Shown: in pieces, positions 10,011-18,869 of the stretch
How the letters are laid out: each line of letters opens with the position of its first letter
How positions within the stretch are numbered: the first letter of the stretch is position 1
Origin: Microbacterium bovistercoris
GTDB lineage: Bacteria; Actinomycetota; Actinomycetes; Actinomycetales; Microbacteriaceae
Reading direction: 5' to 3'
Length of the DNA: 64,000 nucleotides
NCBI RefSeq assembly: GCF_003387575.1
Contig: NZ_QUAB01000047.1
Span: forward strand, 1 to 64,000
Program-made: the position numbers and the translations under genes
The notes under the pieces: generated by a model
What the model saw: the letters and a program-made list of their open reading frames with translations, nothing else
What the model was told of the DNA's origin: nothing
The model's database searches: none

Positions 10011-10054
10011 CGTCGGACGGATGCTGCGGATGCCGGTGTCGGCGTCAGCGGCAA

Positions 10055-10091
10055 TCTACAACGATGTAGAACCGTTGTGCAACGATGTAGA
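10055..10091 (-). promoter_or_regulatory. Tandem operator-like palindromes upstream of the GH43 gene
   Basis: TCTACAACGATGTAGA (10055-10070) is a near-perfect 16-bp palindrome. A second, weaker copy TGTGCAACGATGTAGA lies at 10076-10091. The copies are offset by exactly 21 bp, two helical turns, so a dimeric or tetrameric repressor could bind both on one DNA face. The CAACGATG core resembles LacI-family sites. No LacI gene is adjacent, so the regulator would act in trans. Confidence 0.6.
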
Positions 10092-10135
10092 GAAATCCCG
10101 GAGTTGAATGGCGACTCGGGACGCGGTCTGAACGA

Positions 10136-10495
10136 TCAGCGCAGGACGGTTATCGCGATCCGGTCGAGGGCCCAGGCGCCCCACAGCGCGATCCCTGCGC
10201 CGCCGAGTCCGGTCGTCCACAGAGCCACGCCGACAGCGCCGAAGAGCACGGCCTCGAGGATGATGCGCGCAGCGACCGGGATCACGAGTCGTGCCTTGGG
10301 TGAGAGGAACGTCCCCCAGATGAGAGTCACCATCACGACCGCGGTGGGCGCGAGCACCCACGCCCAGACGCCCGGTGCCAGACGCCAGACGGTGACGGCC
10401 GCGCCGGCGAGCAGTGCGAGCTCCAGAAGGAAGCGCACGACGAGCGCGGTTCGAAGGCCGGGACCCCCGTCTGTGAACGCGTCTCCGCCGGTCAT
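10136..10495 (-). CDS. YrdB-like (DUF2568) membrane protein
   Basis: 119 residues with four predicted membrane helices (around 17-36, 39-58, 68-87 and 93-112). The pattern, with a hydrophilic N-terminus followed by LRTALVVRFLLELALLAG, matches the YrdB/DUF2568 family of unknown function. ATG 10495 is chosen because the conserved part starts about 15 residues later. Upstream lies another minus-strand gene 59 bases away. Confidence 0.7.
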   Translation of the reverse strand: MTGGDAFTDGGPGLRTALVVRFLLELALLAGAAVTVWRLAPGVWAWVLAPTAVVMVTLIWGTFLSPKARLVIPVAARIILEAVLFGAVGVALWTTGLGGAGIALWGAWALDRIAITVLR

Positions 10496-10554
10496 ATGTC
10501 GGTGCGGGCCGCGGCGAGACCGCGCGAGAAGGGCAGCGTCAAGGGCGCCGCTGC

Positions 10555-11217
10555 TCAGCTGTCGCGGGTGAGCGCGAATCCATGCTGGGCACCGGCGGCG
10601 TGCAGCAGCTGCAGCAGCTGCTGCATCTCCGCATCGCTGCGGCCCATGAGGCCGACCATCACCGTCGCGGGGTCGCCGAGCATCGGCCCGTAGAGCACCA
10701 TCTTCCGCGCCTTGGTGGTCGCCCGTGCCTTGACGGCGTCGTAATCCTTCAGCGAGATCGTGACGGACTTCTTGGATCGGTCCACGCCGGCGGAGTCCAT
10801 GGCCTTGCCCGCGGCGTTGGCGGCCACTCCGGCGAGGCCGCCCGTGAACGAGGGGGCAGCGCTCCACAGATAGTTGATGCGCGCGACTTCCGACCACAGG
10901 ACGGGGAGACCGCCCTGTACGAGCAGGCCCTCGTCGGCCACCACGATCTCGATGAGGTCATCGCCGGTCATCTTCGCCGCGGCTTTCGAGTTGAGCGCGA
11001 TCAGAGACCACACCAGCGCGCCGATCACGCCGAGGGCCACGACGATCCAGCCGAGGATCGGGCGCCCGAGGGCGATGAGCGCGACGCCGATCCCGACACC
11101 GACGATCGAGATGAGCGCGATGATGATGCCCTTGGACCCGAGGGACTTCTGCGTCGACGGATCGGTCACGAGCCGGTAGCGCTCGGTCCAGGTCTCAGGG
11201 CGTGCGAGGTCAGTCAT
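10555..11217 (-). CDS. Membrane-anchored protein of unknown function
   Basis: 220 residues. Two adjacent hydrophobic segments (about 30-50 and 53-74) follow a short cytoplasmic N-terminus. The remainder (about 80-220) is soluble, alternates strands and helices and could fold like a PH-type domain (EIVVADEGLLVQGGLPVLWSE region). The C-terminus has a Gln-rich helix (MQQLLQLLHAA). I do not recognise a named family. It sits between DUF445 and YrdB genes on the same strand. Confidence 0.7.
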   Translation of the reverse strand: MTDLARPETWTERYRLVTDPSTQKSLGSKGIIIALISIVGVGIGVALIALGRPILGWIVVALGVIGALVWSLIALNSKAAAKMTGDDLIEIVVADEGLLVQGGLPVLWSEVARINYLWSAAPSFTGGLAGVAANAAGKAMDSAGVDRSKKSVTISLKDYDAVKARATTKARKMVLYGPMLGDPATVMVGLMGRSDAEMQQLLQLLHAAGAQHGFALTRDS

Positions 11218-11250
11218 GGCATCATCCTAGGGGACGGGCACGCCGCCCCG

Positions 11251-12546
11251 TCACACCGGGATCAGCGCATGCGCGACGGCGAAGATCGCGAGACCCGCGA
11301 GGGCGCCCACGACGGTTCCGTTCAGGCGGATGTACTGCAGGTCGCGCCCCACCATGAGCTCGATCTTCTCCGTGGTCTCGGCGGGATCCCAGCGCTCGAT
11401 GGTGTCGGTGATGATCGACGCGATGTCGTGACGGTAGCGATCGACGGCGAAGACCGCGGCATCCGTCACCCAGCCGTCCACGCGGCGCTGCAGCGCAGCA
11501 TCCGTCGTGAGCCGCGTGCCGATGTCGGCGATGGCCGACGCGGCCCTGGTGCGCAGTCCGCTGTGCGGGTCCTCGAGCGAGCGGATCAGGCCGGTCTTCG
11601 CCGCCTGCCACGCCTCGGCGGCCAGCGCCGCGACGCGCGGGCTGTCGAACAGCCCGCTCTTCGCGTTCTCGAGTCTCGCCCGCATCGACGGGTCGTGCTG
11701 CAGCCGATCGGCGAGGCGCTCGAGGTAGCCGTCGATCGCGACCCTCGCCGGATGCCGCGGATCTGCCTGCACGGCGTGCGCGAACTTCACCGCCTCCCGG
11801 TACACCGTCTCGTCCACCATCCGATGCCCGATCGACGGCACCCACGACGGCAGGCGCCGCGACACCAGCCCGCGGAACGCCTGCGCGTTCGCATCCAACC
11901 AGGTCACGATGCTGTCCACGGCCAGGTCGACGGCGCCGTGGTGCGCGCCGGCGTCCACGATGCGCTCCAGCCACGCGCCGGCCGGCGGGCCCCACTCCGG
12001 GTCGACCAGGTGCTGGCGGGCGAGGTCAGCGATCACGTCGCGCACGTCGTCGTCGCTGAGCGCGTGCAGGACGGCGGTCGCGATCGTCGCACCCTCGGCC
12101 GCGACCCGCTCGGCATGAGTCTGGGTCCCTGAGCCTGTCGAAGGGTCGCTGAGCCACTCACCGAGCCGCTTCGCGACCCGGGTCTGCTCCAGCTTGGTGC
12201 GCACGACCTCGGCGGAGAGGAAGTTGGTCTCGACGAACTCGCCCAGGCTGCGCCCGATCTCGTCCTTGCGGTTGGGGATGATCGCGGTGTGCGGGATCGG
12301 CAGGCCGAGCGGATGCCGGAACAGCGCCGTCACCGCGAACCAGTCCGCGAGCGCACCGACCATCCCGCCCTCGGCCGCGGCGCGCACGTAGGCGAGCCAC
12401 GGCTGGCGGTCCTCGAGCGCGAAGGCGATCACGAACGCGACCGCCATGAACAGCAGTGCGCCGAGCGCGACGGCCTTCATGGTCCGCAGCCCGCGCAGCC
12501 GCTCCTGATCGGCGGCGGACAGCAGCGCCATCGGGGTACGCGACAT
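11251..12546 (-). CDS. DUF445 family membrane protein
   Basis: 431 residues with the DUF445 (YheB/YtxH-neighbour type) hallmarks: a first membrane helix (VALGALLFMAVAFVIAFAL), the glycine-rich GGMVGALADWFAVTALFRHP motif, IPHTAIIPNRKDEIGRSLGEFVE, and a C-terminal membrane helix preceded by IRLNGTVVGALAGL. Function is unknown; relatives are inner-membrane proteins. ATG 12546 puts the start just before the conserved region; a longer frame exists upstream but overlaps the divergent CsoR-type gene. A repeat unit is embedded in frame near residue 134. Confidence 0.88.
   Translation of the reverse strand: MSRTPMALLSAADQERLRGLRTMKAVALGALLFMAVAFVIAFALEDRQPWLAYVRAAAEGGMVGALADWFAVTALFRHPLGLPIPHTAIIPNRKDEIGRSLGEFVETNFLSAEVVRTKLEQTRVAKRLGEWLSDPSTGSGTQTHAERVAAEGATIATAVLHALSDDDVRDVIADLARQHLVDPEWGPPAGAWLERIVDAGAHHGAVDLAVDSIVTWLDANAQAFRGLVSRRLPSWVPSIGHRMVDETVYREAVKFAHAVQADPRHPARVAIDGYLERLADRLQHDPSMRARLENAKSGLFDSPRVAALAAEAWQAAKTGLIRSLEDPHSGLRTRAASAIADIGTRLTTDAALQRRVDGWVTDAAVFAVDRYRHDIASIITDTIERWDPAETTEKIELMVGRDLQYIRLNGTVVGALAGLAIFAVAHALIPV
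12124..12147. repeat. Copy of a TTCGACAGGCTCAGGG-type dispersed repeat inside a gene
   Basis: The minus strand reads CCTTCGACAGGCTCAGGGAC, a short element I know as a frequent dispersed repeat in many bacterial genomes, usually between genes. Here it is within the DUF445 coding region and is translated as DPSTGSGTQ, a low-complexity insert between the conserved GEWLS and the following Ala/Glu-rich helix. Length is compatible with reading frame. Confidence 0.6.
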
Positions 12547-12580
12547 GCCCTCATCCTGCCACGCCGGGTACCCTCGATCT

Positions 12581-12853
12581 GTGATCGAAGACATCAAGAA
12601 GCGTGCTCTGCACCGCACCAGCATCCTCGAAGGTCAGCTGCGCGGTATCGCGCGGATGATCGAGAACGACGAGTACTGCATGGACATCATCACGCAGTCG
12701 CGCGCCGTGCAGCGCTCCCTCGAGTCGCTGAACCGCCTGCTGCTCGAGAACCACTTGCGCACCCACGTGACGCACATGTTCGAGGAGGGCGGCGACCAGC
12801 GGGAGCAGGCCGTCGACGAACTGCTGAAGGCATTCGACTTCCATAGCAAGTAA
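12581..12853 (+). CDS. CsoR/RcnR-family metal-sensing repressor
   Basis: 90 residues, all-helical DUF156 fold: a copper, nickel/cobalt or formaldehyde sensor that releases DNA when loaded. The ligand positions read Cys33 (EYCMDIITQ), His58 and His62 (ENHLRTHV). CsoR copper sensors have Cys-His-Cys here, so this Cys-His-His set is closer to RcnR (nickel/cobalt), although RcnR's extra N-terminal His is not obvious. A third His65 follows. GTG 12581 starts the conserved region 34 bases from the divergent DUF445 start. No transporter target is adjacent, so the target is unknown. Confidence 0.85.
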   Translation: MIEDIKKRALHRTSILEGQLRGIARMIENDEYCMDIITQSRAVQRSLESLNRLLLENHLRTHVTHMFEEGGDQREQAVDELLKAFDFHSK

Positions 12854-12859
12854 GGCGTG

Positions 12860-12903
12860 AAGCGACGGATATCGTCGCTTTGAGACTGTTTCGCAACTGT
12901 TTC
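12860..12903 (+). promoter_or_regulatory. Inverted repeat and tandem octamers ahead of the polyamine importer
   Basis: AAGCGACG (12860-12867) pairs with CGTCGCTT (12873-12880) around GATAT; it could end the CsoR-type gene or be an operator. It is followed by two copies of ACTGTTTC (12885-12892 and 12896-12903) spaced by 11 bp, one helical turn. The region lies 65-108 bases before the potA start. Confidence 0.4.
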
Positions 12904-12967
12904 CGCTTCCGTTGCGCCACCAGGTGTGCAAGACTCCTTCGACCGAGATTCTCGATGAGGAGGATGA

Positions 12968-14098
12968 ATGGCTGAGACCCTGGCCACCGCCGGCGGCGTT
13001 GACATCGCCGGTATCACGAAGCGCTACGGTGACGCGACCGCGGTCGACGACCTGACACTGCAGATCAGGCAGGGCGAGTTCCTCTCGCTGCTGGGTCCCT
13101 CGGGATGCGGCAAGACGACCACACTGCGGATGATCGCGGGCTTCGAGCACCCCGACGAGGGCGACATCCGCATCTCCGGACGGAGTGTCCTCGGCGAGCC
13201 GCCGTACAAGCGCGAGGTGAACACGGTCTTCCAGGCATACGCGCTGTTCCCGCACATGACGGTCGCCGAGAACGTCGCCTACGGCCTGCAGCAGCGCAGG
13301 ACGCCGAAGGCCGAGATCCGCACCAGGGTCGCCGAGGCCCTCGACCTCGTGCAGATGCGCCATCTCGCCGACCGCAGGCCCACCCAGCTCTCCGGCGGCC
13401 AGCAGCAGCGCATCGCGCTGTCCCGCGCGCTGGTCAACCGCCCCGCGGTTTTGCTGCTCGACGAGCCCCTCGGCGCCCTCGACCGGCAGCTGCGCGAGGA
13501 GATGCAGCTCGAACTCAAACTGCTCCAGTCCCGCCTGGGAATCACATTCGTGTTCGTCACTCACGACCAGGGCGAGGCGCTGTCGATGAGCGACCGCATC
13601 GCGATCATGAGGCACGGAGTCGTCGAGCAGATCGCCGACCCGGACACGATCTACTCGCGCCCGGCATCCGCCTACGTCGCCGCGTTCGTCGGCCAGCAGA
13701 ACTTCTTCACCGGCCCGGTCGCCGAGGGCGGCACGGCCGTCGAGACGCCCGAGGGCCTGATCCGGGGCGCAACCGCCGATCTCGCCGGTGTCGCCCGCGG
13801 CCAGGCCGCCGTGCGGCCCGAGTTCGTGCGCATCGCCGCCGAGCAGGATGCCGCGAGCACGGCCCCTGTCAACAGCGTGCGCGGGACGCTGCTCGGCGTC
13901 GCCCACCTCGGCGAGACCATGCAGTACCTGGTGCGCGTCGGCGACGACACCAGCCTCATCGCCCGGCGCCCCACGCCGGAGGCGCCCTCCCTGACCGTCG
14001 GCGACGCAGTGCTGTGCTCGTGGGAAGCCGCGAACGTGCTGCTCTTCCCGGCGGACGACGCCGCCGCCGACGGCGGTTACGTCGCCCCTCCCGCCTGA
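12968..14098 (+). CDS. potA: Polyamine-type ABC transporter, ATP-binding protein
   Basis: The 376-residue ATPase energises uptake of spermidine/putrescine or a similar cation. Walker A is [10 protein letters not shown] (about residue 45), the signature is [10 protein letters not shown], and Walker B with D-loop is [11 protein letters not shown]. The C-terminal third is a TOBE-type regulatory domain, as in PotA. GAGGAGG lies just upstream of the start. It heads a five-gene set with the binding protein, two permeases and an amidohydrolase. Putrescine, spermidine or an amide derivative could be the ligand. Confidence 0.9.
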   Translation: MAETLATAGGVDIAGITKRYGDATAVDDLTLQIRQGEFLSLLGPSGCGKTTTLRMIAGFEHPDEGDIRISGRSVLGEPPYKREVNTVFQAYALFPHMTVAENVAYGLQQRRTPKAEIRTRVAEALDLVQMRHLADRRPTQLSGGQQQRIALSRALVNRPAVLLLDEPLGALDRQLREEMQLELKLLQSRLGITFVFVTHDQGEALSMSDRIAIMRHGVVEQIADPDTIYSRPASAYVAAFVGQQNFFTGPVAEGGTAVETPEGLIRGATADLAGVARGQAAVRPEFVRIAAEQDAASTAPVNSVRGTLLGVAHLGETMQYLVRVGDDTSLIARRPTPEAPSLTVGDAVLCSWEAANVLLFPADDAAADGGYVAPPA

Positions 14099-14136
14099 CC
14101 CTTCCGGAACCCGTCCACCCACCCGACCTGGAGACA

Positions 14137-15318
14137 ATGATGTCCGAGACCCCGATCCGCATCCTCGCCAGCAGCGAAGCCGTTCCCGTCATCCGCCGCG
14201 AGCTGTCCCGCCGCGGCTTCCTCAGCGTGGCAGCCGCCGCCGGCGCCGCCGCGCTCCTCACCGCATGCTCGCCCGGAGGCGGCGGCTCGCCCGCGCCGGG
14301 CGCCACCGGAGGCGCGCTCGAGAGCGACCTGTCCGTGTACACCTGGGGCGACTACGACAGCCCCGACGTGCTCGAGGCGTTCACGAAGGAGCAGGGCCCG
14401 AAGATCGAGCTGTCCTCGTTCAACTCGAATGAGGAGATGATCGCGAAGCTCACCGCGGCCAAGGGCAGCGCGGGCTACGACATCGTCGTGCCGACGGGCG
14501 TCTACATCCCGCAGATGGTGCAGAACGGGCTGCTGCAGAAGCTCAACCACGACCTCATCCCGAACCTGAAGAACGTCGACCCGGCGTTCTCCGGCCGCGG
14601 CTGGGACCCCGACAACGAGTACTCCATCTGCAAGGCCTGGGGTACCACGGGCTTCGTCTACGACAAGACCGTCATCACGCGCGAGCTGACGGGCTGGGCG
14701 GACTTCCTCGACGCGGCGCAGAACGAGGCGAGCGGCAAGACCTCGATGCTCGACGATGCCAGCGAGCTCACCGGCGTGTACTTCTGGGCCAACGGCATCC
14801 CGTGGACGACGCAGGACACGGCCGACCTCGATGCCGCCGAGGACTTCCTGGTCAACACCCTCGCACCGCACATCGAAGCCTTCGACTCCTACCCGGGCGG
14901 CGGAGCGATCCAGCAGGCCTCCCACGTGCTGATGCAGGCGTACAACGGCGACGTCCGTCTCGCGCTGATGGAGAGCGAGGAGCCGGACCGCTGGCAGTGG
15001 GTCTTCGGCGGCCCGAAGACCGAGATCTGGATGGACAACTGGGCGATCCCCGTGGGCGCTCCGCACCCCGAGGCCGCGCACGCGTTCATCGACTACGTGC
15101 TCGACCCCGAGGTGTCACTGCAGGAACTCGACTACATCGGCTATCACACCGGCGTCGCAGGCATCGAGCAGGCGGCCAGGGATGCGGGGCTCGTGATGCT
15201 CGACCTGGTGTTCTTCACCCCCGAGCAGATCGAGACCATGGAGGAGGGCGAGGTCAACGACTCGCTCACCAGGGTCGTCGACATCTACAACAAGGTGAAG
15301 GCGGCGGCGGGTGCCTAA
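14137..15318 (+). CDS. potD: Polyamine-type ABC transporter, substrate-binding lipoprotein
   Basis: 393 residues. The N-terminus has a twin-arginine motif (SRRGFLS, residues 24-30), a hydrophobic stretch and a lipobox (LTAC, Cys44), so it is probably exported folded by Tat and lipid-anchored. The mature part (from DLSVYTWGDYDSPDVLEAF) has the PotD/PotF fold, which binds polyamines. Two in-frame ATGs (14137 and 14140) start the gene. It overlaps potB by 8 bases. Confidence 0.9.
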   Translation: MMSETPIRILASSEAVPVIRRELSRRGFLSVAAAAGAAALLTACSPGGGGSPAPGATGGALESDLSVYTWGDYDSPDVLEAFTKEQGPKIELSSFNSNEEMIAKLTAAKGSAGYDIVVPTGVYIPQMVQNGLLQKLNHDLIPNLKNVDPAFSGRGWDPDNEYSICKAWGTTGFVYDKTVITRELTGWADFLDAAQNEASGKTSMLDDASELTGVYFWANGIPWTTQDTADLDAAEDFLVNTLAPHIEAFDSYPGGGAIQQASHVLMQAYNGDVRLALMESEEPDRWQWVFGGPKTEIWMDNWAIPVGAPHPEAAHAFIDYVLDPEVSLQELDYIGYHTGVAGIEQAARDAGLVMLDLVFFTPEQIETMEEGEVNDSLTRVVDIYNKVKAAAGA

Positions 15319-16237
15319 GAAGGCCGGAGTCGCGCTCGCGTTCCCCGCGTGGGCCTGGCTGCTCTTCTTCTTCGTCATCCCCGTCGGGTACGTGGTCTGG
15401 TATAGCTTCGGCTACAAGCCCGGGCTGTTCGGCACGCACGCGAACGACCGCCTCTCGTTCGACCGCTATCTCGAGGTGCTCACGCCGACGTTCTTCGCGA
15501 CGTTCCAGAACACGCTGTGGATCGGCATCATCGGTACGCTCGCATGCCTGGCCATCGGAGCACCGGTCGCGTACTGGATGGCGGTCAAGGCGCCGCCGTC
15601 CAGGCGGGGACTGCTCGTCGCCCTGGTGATGGTGCCGTTCTGGACCAATTTCCTGGTGCGCACGATCGGATGGCAGATCATCCTGGCGCCGAACGGCTGG
15701 CTCTCCGGCGTGTTCGAGAGCCTCGGCTTCGGGCCGCTCGAGATCCTCTACAGCCGGCCCGCCGTGCTGCTGGGCGTGATCTACAACTACCTGCCGCTCA
15801 TGATCCTTCCGCTGTTCGTCGCCTTCGACCGCGTCGCGCCGTCTCTGCGCGAGGCGTCGAAGGACCTCGGAGCGAACCGCTGGATGACCTTCCTGCGGGT
15901 GACGCTGCCGATCGCGCAGCCGGGTCTGGTCGCAGGCATCCTGCTGGTGTTCATCCCGCTGATGGGTGACTACATCACCGCGACCATCCTGGGCGGGGCG
16001 AAGGGCAACATGATCGGCCAGATGGTGGCGATCCAGTTCCAGACAGCTCAGAACTGGGCACTCGGCTCGGCGATGGCGGTCACGCTGATCATCATCATCA
16101 TGCTCACCGCGGCGGTCGCTCTGGCACTGGTCTGGCTGATCGGACTCCCGTTCCGGCTGCGCAACCGCGTCGTGCTCGATCCCGCCCCCGCCTCGCCGGC
16201 GTCCGCCGTCGTCACCACCACCGGAGGTGCCGCATGA
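15311..16237 (+). CDS. potB: Polyamine-type ABC transporter, permease
   Basis: 308 residues with six membrane helices and the binding-protein-dependent transport loop (EASKDLGANRWMTFLRVTLPIAQPG). PotB-type half of the channel. GTG 15311 overlaps the end of potD, and its stop overlaps the potC start (ATGA), so translation is coupled. The C-terminal tail is Pro/Ala-rich. Confidence 0.9.
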   Translation: MPKKAGVALAFPAWAWLLFFFVIPVGYVVWYSFGYKPGLFGTHANDRLSFDRYLEVLTPTFFATFQNTLWIGIIGTLACLAIGAPVAYWMAVKAPPSRRGLLVALVMVPFWTNFLVRTIGWQIILAPNGWLSGVFESLGFGPLEILYSRPAVLLGVIYNYLPLMILPLFVAFDRVAPSLREASKDLGANRWMTFLRVTLPIAQPGLVAGILLVFIPLMGDYITATILGGAKGNMIGQMVAIQFQTAQNWALGSAMAVTLIIIIMLTAAVALALVWLIGLPFRLRNRVVLDPAPASPASAVVTTTGGAA

Positions 16238-17151
16238 CCGCGGTCGACAGCCGTCCGCTCGGGGACGACACCCGCACGATCGTCACCGCGCGCAGCACCG
16301 TGAAGCCGCGGCGCCAGCGCTCCCGCGGCGATCGCGGATTCACGATCTGGGGCGTCGCCGTGCTGGCGTTCCTGTTCCTGCCCATCGCCGTGGTCGTAGT
16401 GTACTCGTTCAACACCGGGCGGCTGCTCACCTCGTTCACCGATTTCGGGTTCGACTCCTTCGCCGCGATCGTGACCAACAGCGTGATCCGCGACGCCGTG
16501 CTGGTGTCGGTACAGACCGGCTTCATCGCCGCTCTGCTGGCGAGCGCGCTCGGAACGCTCGCCGGCATCGCGATGGCCCGGCACCCCGGCAAGTGGGTGT
16601 GGTGGTTCCTCGGCCTGCTGCTGCTGGTGTCCGTCACCCCCGAGATCGTCGACGCGGTCGCCCTGCTGCCCTGGCTGGTGACGCTCGGTCAGGACTGGGG
16701 CATAGGGCTGTTCGCGAACGGCATCGTCCGCCTCGTGGTGGGCCACTCGCTGTTCTCGGTGGCGATCGTGTCGTATCTGGTGCGCGCTCGGCTCATCGGC
16801 CTGGACGCGCAGCTGGAAGAGGCATCCGCCGACCTGTACGCACGGCCGCTGACGACGTTCCGTCGCGTGACGCTGCCCCTCGCGATGCCCGCGGTGCTCG
16901 CCGGCTTCCTGCTGTCGTTCACGCTCAGCCTGGACAACACCGTGATCGCGGCATTCGTCTCGGTGGCGGGATCGACGCCGTGGCCGGTGTACATCCTCGG
17001 CTCGGTGCGCACCGGGCTGCGGCCCGAGATCGCTGCCGTGTCGACCATCATGCTCGTGCTCACGCTGGTCGCGCTCGCGGTGGTCGCCATCGTGCTCAAG
17101 AAGGCGGGCGATTCCGCCGCCGACATCGCCCGGACGATGGCGGGTGGCTGA
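16234..17151 (+). CDS. potC: Polyamine-type ABC transporter, permease
   Basis: 305 residues with six membrane helices after a 40-residue Arg-rich cytoplasmic tail. The inner-membrane coupling loop reads EEASADLYARPLTTFRRVTL. It is the PotC-type partner of the preceding permease. It ends 1 base before the amidohydrolase start, so the importer and enzyme are one operon. Confidence 0.9.
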   Translation: MTAVDSRPLGDDTRTIVTARSTVKPRRQRSRGDRGFTIWGVAVLAFLFLPIAVVVVYSFNTGRLLTSFTDFGFDSFAAIVTNSVIRDAVLVSVQTGFIAALLASALGTLAGIAMARHPGKWVWWFLGLLLLVSVTPEIVDAVALLPWLVTLGQDWGIGLFANGIVRLVVGHSLFSVAIVSYLVRARLIGLDAQLEEASADLYARPLTTFRRVTLPLAMPAVLAGFLLSFTLSLDNTVIAAFVSVAGSTPWPVYILGSVRTGLRPEIAAVSTIMLVLTLVALAVVAIVLKKAGDSAADIARTMAGG

Positions 17152-17152
17152 G

Positions 17153-18808
17153 ATGACGTACGCGGACATCGTCTTCACCGGAGGTCGACGCGGGGGCAGG
17201 GCCTTCCTCGCGGACGGCGCACGCGGCACAGCACAGGCCGTCGCCGTCACGGCCGGCAGGATCAGCGCGGTCGGACACGACCTGAGCGAGCTGATCGGGC
17301 CGCGGACCGAGGTGGTGGACCTCGCCGGGCGACTGCTCGTGCCCGGGTTCCAGGACGCGCATGTGCACCCCGTCTGGGGCGGGCTGGACATGCTGCGCTG
17401 CGACCTGGCGGCGCTGGGGACCAGGGACGAGTACCTGGCACGGATCGGCGCGTTCGCCGTCGAGCACCCCGACGACGCCTGGGTACTCGGCGGCGGGTGG
17501 CAGATGTCGGCGTTCCCCGGCGGAACGCCGACGGCCGCCGACCTCGACACCGTCGTGCCGGACCGCCCCGCGTTCCTGCCGAACCGCGACGGGCACGGCG
17601 CCTGGGTCAACTCGCGCGCGCTCGCGCTGGCCGGGATCACCAGGGACACCCCCGACCCCGCCGACGGCCGGATCGAGCGGGATGCCGACGGCCACCCCAG
17701 CGGCACCCTGCACGAGGGCGCGATGGGCCTGGTGAACCGGCTGCTGCCCGACGAGCCGCCGGAGCGGCTCGTGGAGGCGCTGCTGCTCGGCCAGCAGCAC
17801 CTGCACTCCTTCGGCATCACCGCGTGGCAGGACGCCATCGTCGGCACGGAGTACGGCGACGCGGGAGACCCGCTCCCGGCATACCTCGCGGCCGGGGCAT
17901 CCGGCGCGCTCACCGGCCGGGTCGTGGGGTCGCTGTGGTGGGACCGGTCGCGCGGGCTCGATCAGATCGACGACATCGTCGCCCGCCGGGAGGCCGGCAC
18001 CGCCGGGCGGTTCCGCGCCCGCAACGTGAAGATCATGCAGGACGGCGTCGCGGAGAACTTCACCGCGTCGATGCTCGAGTCGTACTGCGACGGTCACGGG
18101 CATCCGACGGGCAACGACGGCATCTCGTTCGTCGCTCCCGATGTGCTGAACGAGGCCGCCGTGCGGCTGGATGCGCTCGGCTTCGGCCTGCACTTCCACG
18201 CGATCGGCGACCGTGCGGTGCGCGAGTGCCTCGACTCCGTCGAAGCGGCGCTCGCCGCGAACGGGCCGCGTGGCAATCGGCATCACATCTCGCACATCCA
18301 GGTCGTGCATCCCGACGACATCCCGCGGTTCCGTGCACTCGACGTGGCGGCGAACATGCAGATGCTGTGGGCCACGCTGGAGCCGCAGATGGTCGAGCTG
18401 ACCATCCCGTTCCTGGGTGAGACCCGCGCGGCCTGGCAGTACCCGTTCGGCGACCTGCTGCGCTCGGGCGCCACCCTCGCGGCCGGCAGCGACTGGTCGG
18501 TGTCGACACCGGACCCGCTCGCCGCCATCCACGTCGCGGTGAACCGGCAGTCGGCGCCGAGCGAGTGGGAGGGCGACTACCCGCCGTTCCTGCCCGAGCA
18601 GGCGATAGACCTGGGCACCGCGCTCGCCGCCTACACGGCGGGTTCCGCGCGGATCAACCACCTCGACGACACCGGCACCATCGCCGTCGGGATGCTCGCC
18701 GACCTGGCGCTGCTCGACCGCGATCCGTTCGAGCATCCGGCCGAGGAGATCGGGCACACCCGAGTGGTCGGAACCTGGGTGCAGGGGGAGCGGGTGTATA
18801 CGGCCTGA
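17153..18808 (+). CDS. Amidohydrolase of the YtcJ/DUF-amidohydro_3 type
   Basis: A 551-residue metal-dependent hydrolase. The barrel is entered at GFQDAHVHPVWGGLDML (metal ligands HxH); later blocks are MQDGVAENF (a possible bridging Lys region is KIM), HFHAIGDRAVRE, HHISHIQVVHP and AAGSDWSVSTPDP (last metal Asp). This subfamily (formamidase-like YtcJ) acts on amide or imide bonds of mostly unknown substrates. ATG 17153 is chosen; GTG 17144 upstream overlaps potC. It is a paralogue of the enzyme at 27683-29374. Co-transcription with a polyamine-type importer suggests it deacylates an imported N-acyl amine (inference). Confidence 0.85.
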   Translation: MTYADIVFTGGRRGGRAFLADGARGTAQAVAVTAGRISAVGHDLSELIGPRTEVVDLAGRLLVPGFQDAHVHPVWGGLDMLRCDLAALGTRDEYLARIGAFAVEHPDDAWVLGGGWQMSAFPGGTPTAADLDTVVPDRPAFLPNRDGHGAWVNSRALALAGITRDTPDPADGRIERDADGHPSGTLHEGAMGLVNRLLPDEPPERLVEALLLGQQHLHSFGITAWQDAIVGTEYGDAGDPLPAYLAAGASGALTGRVVGSLWWDRSRGLDQIDDIVARREAGTAGRFRARNVKIMQDGVAENFTASMLESYCDGHGHPTGNDGISFVAPDVLNEAAVRLDALGFGLHFHAIGDRAVRECLDSVEAALAANGPRGNRHHISHIQVVHPDDIPRFRALDVAANMQMLWATLEPQMVELTIPFLGETRAAWQYPFGDLLRSGATLAAGSDWSVSTPDPLAAIHVAVNRQSAPSEWEGDYPPFLPEQAIDLGTALAAYTAGSARINHLDDTGTIAVGMLADLALLDRDPFEHPAEEIGHTRVVGTWVQGERVYTA

Positions 18809-18819
18809 CGTCCTTGACA

Positions 18820-18862
18820 AAAGGGTGCGGGCCGGGATCACTGATCCCGGCCCGCACCCTTT
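18820..18862. terminator. Bidirectional terminator, perfect dyad
   Basis: A perfect inverted repeat of 21-bp arms (18820-18840 and 18842-18862) around a single C, with an A run on the left and T run on the right. It lies between the convergent amidohydrolase and aminotransferase genes and can end both. Confidence 0.92.
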
Positions 18863-18869
18863 CGCGTGG

